The notes below the pieces were generated by a model. That model saw nothing but the letters and a program-made list of their open reading frames with translations. It searched no databases and was not told where the DNA came from. From the NCBI GenBank assembly GCA_900547125.1, contig URFU01000071.1:1-11868 (forward strand): a DNA stretch of 11,868 nucleotides, written 5' to 3'. The first letter of the stretch is position 1; every line of letters starts with the position of its first letter. Origin of the DNA: an uncultured Collinsella sp. (lineage in GTDB: Bacteria; Actinomycetota; Coriobacteriia; Coriobacteriales; Coriobacteriaceae). Shown here piece after piece: positions 4,380 to 11,868 of this stretch. The translations under genes and the position numbers were made by a program.

Positions 4380-7300
4380 ATGCCTGTTCGAATCTATACC
4401 ACCAATGCCGGCACGGATTTGAGCGATGCCGAGTCGGCGCTGCTTGCCGACCTTATTGCCCGCCACGGGCGTGCCGTGCTGCTGGCGCCTACGTTTGCCG
4501 AGCTCGACCTGTGCCGTCATGATGCGGCGGAAGCCGGGATTTCGCTGGGTATCGACTACAAGACGCCTACATCGTGGCTTCGCTCGCTTTGGGAGCTTTT
4601 GGGCGACGGGCGCGGTTTCGTCGACAACCTGCAGCGCCAGATGCTGTTCTCGGACATGGTCACGCGTCTCGACGATGCCGATTTGCAGCCGCTTTCGCGC
4701 AGCCAGGGCACGGTGCGCATGCTCGCGCGCATGGCCCGCGACGTGCTGCCGGGTGTGGCGGGGACGGGTGCCGAACGATGCCGTGGCGACAACTGCCAGC
4801 CGGAGCCAAAAAGCGATGCCGAGGCTCGTGTGTTCGAGCTTTTGCGCGCCTACGCGGGCGGTTTGGACCGTCGAGATATGGTCGAGCCCTGTGAGGCGGC
4901 CGACATTATGGCCGGTGCCCTGGCCGATAGCCTGCTGGCGTGCACCCGCGCCGTATGCGTGCGCGGTATCACGTCGTTTACGCACGGTCTGCTCGAGCTG
5001 CTGTCTGCCGTGGCGAACAATGGGGGAGAGGTCGTCGTGCTGCTTGCCCGCGAGCAGGCGGCGATGCGCGAGGAGCTTGCCGCGGCATTTGATGCCCGCG
5101 GTGTGCTGTTTGAGGCCGCGCCGCTGGAGGAGGACGCCGTCGCGTCTGATGCCGCTTGCGGGACCGCCGCTCAGCCTGCCTTTATTGAGGTCGCCGGCCC
5201 CCATGCCCGTGCCCATGCTTATGCGGACGCCATCGATAAGTTGGTGAAATCGCACAAGGAGTCCAAGGCCGATAAAACTACTGCAACGCCCGCCGACCCC
5301 GCGCGCGTGCTCGTTGTTTCTGCTCGGGCACCCCAGCTGTTCGGTGAGCTCGCCTCTCGTCTGGCGGCTCGTCATATCGCCGCCGAGACAGTTGAGTTTA
5401 CGGCGTTTTCCCAATCCATTGCGGGCAGGCAGTTTGCGGCGCTCGCCGGCCTGATCGAGCGTATGAAGGCCGCCGATGAGGGCACGGCGTCAAAGACCGA
5501 GTGGTGGCCCGCGCCGGAGCTTACCGACTGGATCTACAGTCCGCTTTCGGGCGCTGATGCCGTCAATGCCCGTACCTTCGATAAGAATATGCGTCTCTCG
5601 CGCAGCAAGACTACCGCGGGCGTTAAGAGCCTGCTGCAGAGCGTTCAGGGCCAGGTGAGGGGCGCGCGCAAGGCGGCGAGCGACGAGAACTGGTTTAAGA
5701 ACGTACCGTGTGTGGTCTCGGACGTGTTCCAGGCGCTGTGGCGTGACAAGCCCGTGACGGCGCTCAAGGCCATGCTTGCCGTTGCCGAGGCGTTGCCCGA
5801 TCGCTTGCTGGGCAGCTTGGATGGCCAAGCCCGTCGCCAGGCGGAGGTGGCCCTGCTGCGCCATGTCATCGACATCCTTATGAATGGCGCCCGCGCGCTC
5901 GACGTGTCGCAGGCCGCGACCGTGCCCGTGCTCGATGGCATTCGCACCAAGGTGGACAAGCGTAGCACCGCCTACGATTACGAGACCCACGAGGTTGACC
6001 GTGCGCCACGTGCCCAAGCTCGCTTTGCTTCGCTTGCCGATGCGGCGGCTCTGCGCCCCGGCAGCTACGATGCCGTGCTGTTTGCCGATGTCGATCTGGA
6101 CAGCTATCCGCTCTCACACGAGGAGGGGCCGCTGGCCACGCTGGCGGCGAGCCTTGGTCGCGAGGACGTGACGCTTGAGCCCGCGGCCTTGCTGCGCGTG
6201 CGCTTTGGCCACGCGATGCAGGCGGCACGCGGCCCGGTTGCGCTTGCCCGCGTGACGCACGATCGCCAAGCGCGCGAGTGTTACCCGGCTGCCGTGTGGA
6301 CCGAGTTGCGGGCGCATGCCGAGGCTGACGGCGCTAAGATCGCTGACGACGCTAAGACCGCTGGTGACGCTAAAGCCGCTGGCGCCGACAAGGCGAAGTG
6401 CGTGGGTGAGGGTGATATCGTAAGGGACTTCGATCCCGCGGCAGGCGAAGGTCTCAAGCGCGAGCGCGTGACCTGTGAAGCCCCTCAGCGTCTGAGTGCC
6501 GAGGCCGTGCCGTATTTGGTCCTGCGTCGTCGCGATGGCGAGGGCGAGGACGCGCCGCTCGTGCCGCGCCTGACGTCCGCCTCGCAGATCGAGGCCTATT
6601 CCACCTGCCCGCTGTGCTGGTTCGTCTCGTATCGCGTCAAACCACAGTCCATCGATGCGGGCTTTGGCAACATGGAGAAGGGCAACTTTGTCCATGACGT
6701 GCTGGAGCACTTGCATGCACGTCTTCCGCAGGAGGGCATGGAGCGCGTGACGCCCATGAATCTGCCGCGCGCGAAGGAGCTGCTGCACGAGGTCTTTGCC
6801 GAGACCCTGGCCGAGCACGCCGGCAAGCGCGGTACCGAGGGCCCGCTGGTGCCGCTCTCTCCAGTGGAGGAGCGCCAGGCGGCCGAGATCTTGCCGCAAC
6901 TGGAGGGCGTGCTCGCCTACGAGTCCGAGGCGCTCGCGCCCTTCGCGCCGCGCTACCTGGAGTTTGCGTTCAACGAGCTCCAGGTCGAGTATGCCGGCTG
7001 GCCGCTCGGCGGGCGCATCGACCGCGTGGATGTGGATGCCGAGAATCGCGCCGTGGTAATCGACTACAAGCATCGCACGGGCGTTGAGGAGTTTAAACTC
7101 GCCGACCCCACGGTGCGCGACGAGGAGTCGGGCGAGGCCCCCATCGACGACCCGCGCTGGCTGCCGCCCCATACCCAGACACTCATCTACGCGCAAGCCA
7201 TGCGTCGGGCGCTGGGCCTAGATACCCGCGCTGCACTCTATTTTTCGACCAAGGGCGGCAAGCCCGCGCTGCGCGGCGCGGCGAGCGCCGAGTTGCTCGA

Positions 7301-7529
7301 GGAAGAGCGCGGCGACGGTCGCATCCCGGGCCTTAAGAAGGGCTTTCCGGGCGAGGGCGGTAGCATGGACTTCGATGCGCTGCTCGACCGCGTGGAGACC
7401 GGCATTGCCGAGCGCCTGCACGAGCTCGAGGCGGGCGCCGTCGCCGCCGTCGACCCGACGTCGGCGCAGGCCGCGCATGCGCGCTGCTCGTATAACCACG
7501 AAGGAACGTTTGTAAGGAGGGACGTGTAG
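4380..7529 (+). CDS. addB: AddB/RexB-type helicase-nuclease subunit
   Basis: AddB pairs with AddA to process double-strand breaks, giving a 3' tail for RecA. In studied AddAB enzymes the AddB nuclease cuts the 5'-ended strand. The 1049-residue protein has a helicase-like N-terminal part that recalls UvrD fold elements but has no Walker A motif, as in RexB. The C-terminal part is a RecB-type PD-(D/E)XK nuclease. It shows SASQIEAYSTCPLCWF (733-748) with Cys743 and Cys746, His772 in GNFVHDVLEHLH, Asp881 in GGRIDRVD, and Asp895-Tyr896-Lys897 in VIDYK. Canonical AddB has a C-x2-C-x5-C end holding a [4Fe-4S] cluster. Here the end reads HARCSYNHEGTF, with only Cys1036. A four-unit repeat linker lies at 649-672. 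The start ATG follows GGAGG by only 3 nt. The gene ends 3 nt before addA. Confidence 0.88.
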   Translation: MPVRIYTTNAGTDLSDAESALLADLIARHGRAVLLAPTFAELDLCRHDAAEAGISLGIDYKTPTSWLRSLWELLGDGRGFVDNLQRQMLFSDMVTRLDDADLQPLSRSQGTVRMLARMARDVLPGVAGTGAERCRGDNCQPEPKSDAEARVFELLRAYAGGLDRRDMVEPCEAADIMAGALADSLLACTRAVCVRGITSFTHGLLELLSAVANNGGEVVVLLAREQAAMREELAAAFDARGVLFEAAPLEEDAVASDAACGTAAQPAFIEVAGPHARAHAYADAIDKLVKSHKESKADKTTATPADPARVLVVSARAPQLFGELASRLAARHIAAETVEFTAFSQSIAGRQFAALAGLIERMKAADEGTASKTEWWPAPELTDWIYSPLSGADAVNARTFDKNMRLSRSKTTAGVKSLLQSVQGQVRGARKAASDENWFKNVPCVVSDVFQALWRDKPVTALKAMLAVAEALPDRLLGSLDGQARRQAEVALLRHVIDILMNGARALDVSQAATVPVLDGIRTKVDKRSTAYDYETHEVDRAPRAQARFASLADAAALRPGSYDAVLFADVDLDSYPLSHEEGPLATLAASLGREDVTLEPAALLRVRFGHAMQAARGPVALARVTHDRQARECYPAAVWTELRAHAEADGAKIADDAKTAGDAKAAGADKAKCVGEGDIVRDFDPAAGEGLKRERVTCEAPQRLSAEAVPYLVLRRRDGEGEDAPLVPRLTSASQIEAYSTCPLCWFVSYRVKPQSIDAGFGNMEKGNFVHDVLEHLHARLPQEGMERVTPMNLPRAKELLHEVFAETLAEHAGKRGTEGPLVPLSPVEERQAAEILPQLEGVLAYESEALAPFAPRYLEFAFNELQVEYAGWPLGGRIDRVDVDAENRAVVIDYKHRTGVEEFKLADPTVRDEESGEAPIDDPRWLPPHTQTLIYAQAMRRALGLDTRAALYFSTKGGKPALRGAASAELLEEERGDGRIPGLKKGFPGEGGSMDFDALLDRVETGIAERLHELEAGAVAAVDPTSAQAAHARCSYNHEGTFVRRDV
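6324..6395 (+). repeat. addB: Four 18-bp tandem repeats inside addB
   Basis: Four consecutive imperfect 18-bp units start at 6324, 6342, 6360 and 6378, the first being GCTGACGGCGCTAAGATC. They encode ADGAKI, ADDAKT, AGDAKA and AGADKA (residues 649-672). The encoded stretch is Ala/Asp/Lys-rich and probably a flexible linker between the helicase-like and nuclease parts. Keeping the unit at a multiple of three preserves the frame if copy number varies. Confidence 0.7.
7514..7520 (+). promoter_or_regulatory. addA: Ribosome-binding site of addA within the end of addB
   Basis: AAGGAGG lies inside the last codons of addB, 12 nt before the addA ATG and just upstream of the addB stop. It is a full anti-16S match at a slightly long spacing. 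The arrangement suggests translational coupling, which would help make the two subunits in equal amounts. Confidence 0.7.
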
Positions 7530-7532
7530 ACC

Positions 7533-10500
7533 ATGGATCTTTCGACTTTGATGCCCCAACAGCTGCAAGTCGTCAAAACGCTCGACCGCCCGCTGTTTGT
7601 CTCGGCGGGCGCCGGTTCGGGCAAGACCTTTACCCTCACGCGCCGCATCGTCTATGCGCTCTCGCCCGAATCCGGTCCGTTTGTCGAACATCAGGATCAG
7701 GTGCTCGCCATAACCTATACCAAAGACGCCGCGGCCGAGATTCGCGACCGTGTGCGCCGTGCGCTTGTCGAAGAGGGTATGGACGAGGAGGCCCTGACGG
7801 TCGACGACGCTTGGATCTCGACCATCCACGGCATGTGCTCGCGTATCCTGCGCGCGCATGCGCTGGAGCTGGGCATCGATCCCGAGTTCACGGTGCTCAC
7901 CGATACCGATGAGCTTATGGATCAGGCTGTTGAGCATGTGCTGGGGCGCGCGACGGCGCCCGATGCCGCGCCCGAGCTCGCCGCTTCGCTTAAGGCCCTC
8001 TACGCTTGGTATCCCATGGCGGGCGAGGGCGGGACGTTTGCCGCCGGTACCACCATCAAAGGCCTGGTGCGCGACCTGCTGGAGCTATCGAGCCAGCTGC
8101 CGGGCGGCATGGACGATGTGCGCGTGGCGCGCGGCCAGGCCGACACCTCGGCGCTTGCCGATGCGTATCGTGCGGCGTTGGGTGCGAGCAAGGCCGCGAC
8201 CGAGAAGGCGCAAGTGGCACTCGACGCCATCGACGCGTTTGAGGCGAGCGGCAAAACCATGGAGGATGCGTCGCGACTCATGATGTCGTGCAGCATGCCG
8301 CGCGCGAGCAAGGCGTTTCCTAAGGAGCAGGTGGAGCTACTCAAGGCCGAGGCAGCCGATGCGTTTATCAATATCGTGCTTGCCTGCGGCGGCCCGGCGC
8401 TCGATGCGCTGGTGGGGCTTGCCCGTGCCGTAGAGGCGGAGTACCGTGCGCTGAAGGCCGACCAGTCCGCGCTCGATAACAATGACCTGCTGCGCATGGC
8501 GTACGAGGCGCTGCACGATTATCCCGCCATCCGAGCAACCTATGAGGGCCGCTTTAAGATGGTCATGATCGATGAGTTCCAGGATACCGACCAGATGCAG
8601 GTCGATTTGATCCGTTACCTGACGGGCGCGGGGGAGCGCGCGCTGTGCACCGTGGGCGATGCGCAGCAGTCGATCTATCGCTTCCGTGGCGCCGAGGTTG
8701 AGGTGTTTCGCCGCCAGGAGCGCAAGGTGGGTTCGACGGCGGCGCCCGAGACGGCTGTCGCATCCGATGTCCCCGCCGGCGAGCTCGTCAAGCTTGTCCG
8801 CAACTTCCGCAGCCACGACGAGGTGCTGCGCTATGTGGCGCGCGTCTTTGACGGCAATACCGGTGGTTTGATGCAGGGGTTCTTGGATCTTGAGCCGAGT
8901 GACGATCGCGAGGACAAGCTCAAGGCAAAGGCTTCGCGCCGCCAGGCGCTGTTCGTTGCCGGTGGCAGCACGCAGGAGCGAACGCAGGCGAATGCTCGCG
9001 CGATCGCCGAGCGGTTCCAAGCGCTCGTCAAAGCGGGCCAGCCCCAGGGCAGCATGGTGTTGTTGCTGGGCCGCATGACCAACGCCGACGTCTACGCGCA
9101 GGCCTTCCGCGACCAAGGGCTCGACTGCGTGATCGCAGGTGGCTCGGTCTTTGCCCAGGCTGCCGAGGTCCAAACGGTGCGTGCCCTGGTGTGCGCGCTT
9201 GCCAATCCGGCCGATACGGCGCAGGGCCTTATGCCGCTGCTGGCCTCGCCGATGTTCGCGCTCGGCGCCCAGGAGTTCCTAGCGCTGGCGACCAAGCTCG
9301 ACGAGCAGACGGGCGAGACGTCGCGTCGCAACATCGATGCGGGCATCATGAGCGATTCCGATGTGCCGGGTTTGCAGAACCTGCCGCTCGTGACGCGTGC
9401 CCGCGAGGTGCTGCGCTACGCGCTTCGTCGCGTGGGACGCGATTCGTTCGCCGCCATCGTGCGCGACGCGGTCAATGCCTCCGGCTGGTTCGTGCGCTTG
9501 GCGCAGCGCGGTCCCGAGGGGAAGGCCATTGCCGCCAACGTGCTCAAGGCGCTCGACGCCGTGGCCGAGGCAGAGGTCGAGCTCGGCAATTCTCCGCGCT
9601 CCATCGCGCTCGCCTTCGACCGCTTCTTGTCGGGCAAGGAGGCCCCGGGCGCCCTCAACGAGGAGGGCGACGGCGCGGTGCGCATCATGACCGTGCATGC
9701 GTCCAAGGGTCTGGAGTATCCGGTCGTAGCGGTTGCCGAGTGTTTTGGCGTGCGCAAATCGTCCGGTGCGGCACAGATGGGTCGCGTCGACGGTGGGGCG
9801 AAAGTCGTGGCTCTGCCGGCGCGCTTCGATGGCGTTAAGCTTGCCGACGGGCCCTTCGTGAAGGGCGATGACGTCAAAAAGCAGTTTGAACATGCGTTTA
9901 AGGGCAAGGGCACGTCGCTGTGGCTGCCGCCGGAGCTCATGGAGGACGTATGCGCGACGGGCTCTCCCGCCGAGGCATTTGCCCGCCTGCGTAACGACGA
10001 CCTGCAGCTTTCGCTCGAGGAACGGGCCCGCTTGCTCTACGTTGCCATGACGCGTGCGGGCGAGCTGGTGATCTTGGCGATGGACGCCGGCGTGAGCCGT
10101 GGCAAGGTGACGGCGCCGACCTTCGATGTTGAGACGGACCTGACCTACGACGTCCTGCGCCGCATCCTGCCGACGGACGCTCTGGGTATGCCGCAGCTCG
10201 ATAGCGACCGCCTGGTGTTCGACAACTCCAGGCCGGGCGACTACGAGCTCATTTCGCTGGCGGACTTTACGTTTGGCGAGCAGGCGTTTGAGGCCAACGC
10301 TTCGCTGGATGTCGAGGGCAGGCTTGTTCGTGGCGATGCCGATGCCGCCGATAATGCTGCGCACTCAACTGTGCCCGGTCCTGCCGCCGCCGCGCCCGAT
10401 GCGATTGAGCTCGTGTATCCCCAGGCGGTGGGCGTGCGCATGGGCAGCTGCCCGTATCCGATGCGTGACTCGTATAGCTACTCGTCAATCGCCGCGGCGC

Positions 10501-11159
10501 TCCATGCCGAGACGGAAGATCGTGCCGCCGAGGCTCGTGTTCCCATGGACGAGGCCGGCGATGATGCGGAGTCGGATGGCTCCGAGATGACGGATGCAGA
10601 CGTGGCCGCCGTTGAGCCCGCCGGCAACCCTATGGCGCTGGGCTCGGCGTTCCACGCCGCCTGCCAGTGGCTCATCGAGATGGGTGCCGATGCGCTGCCC
10701 GCTGCGCGCGCCGATGCGCTGGCGCGTCTGTGGCGCCTGACGCCGGAGCAGCGCGAGCGCTTCGATGTCGCCCTGAATCGCTGGCTCAAGTCGGCGGTCC
10801 GTGCCGAGCTGCTTGCCTGGCCGTGCGTTCGTGCCGAGGTACCGTTCTTCTCGCTGGGCTGCGAGGACGAGGACATCGCTCGCTACGGTGCTTATGCCGA
10901 GGGCGCCATCGATGCTTTGGCGACGAACCCGGCAGATTCGTCACGCGCGCTGGTCATCGACTACAAGACGGGCGGCACGCCGGACGAGACGCCGGAGCAG
11001 CTGCAGGAGAAGCACGCCCTGCAGGCGCGCGTCTACGCTGATGTTCTGCATAAGGCGGGCTTTGAGGCCGTGACCGTCAAGTTCGTCCGCGTGGAGCAGC
11101 CGGATCCAACCATCTTCGTCGAACCCGCCGAACCTCAAGTGGTCACCTACAACCTCTAG
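7533..11159 (+). CDS. addA: AddA/RecB-type ATP-dependent helicase-nuclease subunit
   Basis: AddA is the 3'-to-5' helicase motor of AddAB, and its own nuclease domain cuts the 3'-ended strand. The 1208 residues are near the length of Bacillus AddA. All UvrD-type (SF1A) motifs are intact: Walker A SAGAGSGKT (24-32, Lys31), Ia ITYTKDAAAEI (60-70), ISTIHG before MCSRILR, Walker B IDEFQDTDQ (Asp347/Glu348), III VGDAQQSIYRFRG (374-386), IV NFRSH (424-428), V VHASKGLEYP (721-730) and VI LLYVAMTRA (834-842). An acidic, low-complexity linker leads to the PD-(D/E)XK nuclease with His1041 (GSAFH), Asp1127 (EGAIDA) and Asp1143-Tyr1144-Lys1145 (VIDYK), so both enzymatic activities look complete. Two nuclease-bearing subunits with only one intact P-loop fit AddAB/RexAB rather than RecBCD or mycobacterial AdnAB. 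Confidence 0.94.
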   Translation: MDLSTLMPQQLQVVKTLDRPLFVSAGAGSGKTFTLTRRIVYALSPESGPFVEHQDQVLAITYTKDAAAEIRDRVRRALVEEGMDEEALTVDDAWISTIHGMCSRILRAHALELGIDPEFTVLTDTDELMDQAVEHVLGRATAPDAAPELAASLKALYAWYPMAGEGGTFAAGTTIKGLVRDLLELSSQLPGGMDDVRVARGQADTSALADAYRAALGASKAATEKAQVALDAIDAFEASGKTMEDASRLMMSCSMPRASKAFPKEQVELLKAEAADAFINIVLACGGPALDALVGLARAVEAEYRALKADQSALDNNDLLRMAYEALHDYPAIRATYEGRFKMVMIDEFQDTDQMQVDLIRYLTGAGERALCTVGDAQQSIYRFRGAEVEVFRRQERKVGSTAAPETAVASDVPAGELVKLVRNFRSHDEVLRYVARVFDGNTGGLMQGFLDLEPSDDREDKLKAKASRRQALFVAGGSTQERTQANARAIAERFQALVKAGQPQGSMVLLLGRMTNADVYAQAFRDQGLDCVIAGGSVFAQAAEVQTVRALVCALANPADTAQGLMPLLASPMFALGAQEFLALATKLDEQTGETSRRNIDAGIMSDSDVPGLQNLPLVTRAREVLRYALRRVGRDSFAAIVRDAVNASGWFVRLAQRGPEGKAIAANVLKALDAVAEAEVELGNSPRSIALAFDRFLSGKEAPGALNEEGDGAVRIMTVHASKGLEYPVVAVAECFGVRKSSGAAQMGRVDGGAKVVALPARFDGVKLADGPFVKGDDVKKQFEHAFKGKGTSLWLPPELMEDVCATGSPAEAFARLRNDDLQLSLEERARLLYVAMTRAGELVILAMDAGVSRGKVTAPTFDVETDLTYDVLRRILPTDALGMPQLDSDRLVFDNSRPGDYELISLADFTFGEQAFEANASLDVEGRLVRGDADAADNAAHSTVPGPAAAAPDAIELVYPQAVGVRMGSCPYPMRDSYSYSSIAAALHAETEDRAAEARVPMDEAGDDAESDGSEMTDADVAAVEPAGNPMALGSAFHAACQWLIEMGADALPAARADALARLWRLTPEQRERFDVALNRWLKSAVRAELLAWPCVRAEVPFFSLGCEDEDIARYGAYAEGAIDALATNPADSSRALVIDYKTGGTPDETPEQLQEKHALQARVYADVLHKAGFEAVTVKFVRVEQPDPTIFVEPAEPQVVTYNL

Positions 11160-11171
11160 CCCTCAGATAAC

Positions 11172-11234
11172 TTGCGGTGGAATAGTTCCTGTATTGCGGC
11201 TCAGGTGGCCTAAGCGGGAACTATTTCACCGCAA
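11172..11234. repeat. Near-perfect 18-bp inverted repeat with inner hairpin (TTGCGGTG family)
   Basis: TTGCGGTGGAATAGTTCC (11172-11189) faces GGAACTATTTCACCGCAA (11217-11234), with a single G/T mismatch that would be a wobble pair in RNA. The 27-bp interior contains a second stem, GCTCAGG (11199-11205) / CCTAAGC (11209-11215), with one mismatch and a TGG loop. It lies 12 bp after the addA stop. No T-run follows, so it is not a typical intrinsic terminator, though the RNA hairpin could protect or define the addAB mRNA end. A related single arm occurs at 95-111. Confidence 0.65.
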
Positions 11235-11290
11235 CTGCAAGAGGAGCCGTGTTGGTTTGGCTAGGTTCGGGTGCCGTCCGCGCCGTGCGG

Positions 11291-11296
11291 TAGAAT
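11291..11296 (+). promoter_or_regulatory. dnaE: Possible -10 element for dnaE
   Basis: TAGAAT fits the -10 consensus at five of six positions and would start transcription near 11303, about 34 nt before the dnaE start codon. No good -35 is seen. TTCGGG at 11266-11271 has a 19-bp spacer. The palindrome at 11172-11234 between addA and this element supports a separate dnaE transcript. Confidence 0.35.
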
Positions 11297-11336
11297 CGTA
11301 ACCCTAAGATCACGAACCCGCATCGGAGCTCATTAC

Positions 11337-11868
11337 ATGGCATTTGTCCATCTGCACAATCACACTGTTTTCTCCATGCTCGACGGCGCAACCCGTATTC
11401 AGGATATGGTCAACCGCGCCGTAGAGCTTGGCATGCCCGCCGTGGCCATTACCGACCACGGCTACATGTACGGCGTGCCCGACCTGGCGCTGGCCTGCGA
11501 CGCCGTTAACCACAACACGCCCGAGTACAAAACCTGGAGTCACGACAAGGCCTTCTTGGAAAAGGACCGCCGCGACGAGCTGGTGGAGCCCGATCCCGAG
11601 GAAAGCCCGCGCGAGCATGCTCAGTATGTAAAGGACATGGCCATGTGGGACGAGAAGGGCAACATCGACGAGCTCAAGCCGCCCCTGGTCATCAAACCCA
11701 TCTTTGGTTGCGAGGTCTACTTTACGCCGGACGAGACGCTCGCCCGCGACCATAAGCCCGAGCTCTACCACATGATCCTTCTGGCCAAGGACCAGGAGGG
11801 CTACGTCAACCTGATGCAGACGGTCTCCGAGGCCGCTGTGCAGGGCATTTACTACAAGCCACGCGTGC
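11337..11868 (+). CDS. dnaE: DNA polymerase III alpha subunit, N-terminal part (cut by window edge)
   Basis: The first 177 codons of the replicative polymerase subunit DnaE, still open at the right edge. The protein begins MAFVHLHNHTVFSMLDGA, the PHP-domain start, with His5, His7 and His9 as likely metal ligands. AVAITDHGYMYG (35-46) gives the second metal motif, and PIFGCEVYFTP (121-131) the third. An intact metal site suggests the PHP domain may be a working proofreading exonuclease, as in many bacteria whose DnaE keeps these residues. Between TDHG and PIFG there are 78 residues instead of the roughly 20 I expect, an insertion rich in Asp, Glu and Lys. GGAG lies 8 nt before the ATG. DnaE rather than PolC is indicated because PHP is N-terminal and uninterrupted by an exonuclease domain. 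Confidence 0.92.
   Translation, partial: MAFVHLHNHTVFSMLDGATRIQDMVNRAVELGMPAVAITDHGYMYGVPDLALACDAVNHNTPEYKTWSHDKAFLEKDRRDELVEPDPEESPREHAQYVKDMAMWDEKGNIDELKPPLVIKPIFGCEVYFTPDETLARDHKPELYHMILLAKDQEGYVNLMQTVSEAAVQGIYYKPRV

Noticed and set aside
4293..5414. Minus-strand open frame of 373 codons opposite the start of addB, and similar ones along addB and addA
   Set aside because: Shadows of the strongly supported addAB genes, with Arg/His/Gly-rich low-information sequence.
1..11868. CRISPR array, tRNA, rRNA, insertion sequence or toxin-antitoxin pair
   Set aside because: No regularly spaced direct repeats, cloverleaf, rRNA segment, transposase frame or small paired genes were seen on either strand.

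Overview
The window looks like ordinary chromosome from a high-GC Gram-positive bacterium. My best guess is a gut actinobacterium of the class Coriobacteriia (Collinsella or a relative). The clues are GC-rich coding with strong third-position G/C, AddAB rather than RecBCD or AdnAB, a YerC/YecD TrpR-like regulator, a DnaE with a full PHP metal site, and short GGGGACGG-type and TTGCGGTG-type palindromic repeats between genes. The genus assignment comes from memory of such genomes and was not checked.

Left part (1-3035), a sulfur theme. mnmA (tRNA 2-thiouridylase) and cysK (O-acetylserine sulfhydrylase) lie on the minus strand. Divergent from cysK is an Rrf2-family regulator on the plus strand with four cysteines in the region where IscR binds its Fe-S cluster. 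The cysK-rrf2 gap holds a good sigma-70-type promoter for cysK, and a nested dyad (2410-2453) lies just downstream of its predicted start site. The dyad could be an operator or a 5' mRNA hairpin.

Middle (3036-4379), small genes and repeats. A strong terminator separates the convergent rrf2 gene and a small four-helix membrane protein of the YvlD/'phage holin family 4' type (minus strand). A TrpR/YerC-like regulator follows on the plus strand and ends at a clear intrinsic terminator. That terminator runs into a perfect 31-bp inverted repeat (4209-4239 / 4267-4297), the most striking non-coding structure here.

Right part (4380-11868), DNA repair and replication on the plus strand. addB and addA are separated by 3 nt, with the addA ribosome-binding site inside the end of addB, so they should form one operon making the AddAB helicase-nuclease for double-strand-break resection. 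The AddB iron-sulfur cysteine motif appears degraded, and the protein carries a four-unit tandem repeat linker. After another palindromic repeat comes the 5' end of dnaE, cut by the window edge, with an unusual charged insertion in its PHP domain.

I see no tRNA, rRNA, CRISPR array, insertion sequence, prophage or obvious new multi-gene system. The points worth following up are the intergenic palindromes, the cysK leader/operator, the AddB Fe-S motif and the DnaE insertion.
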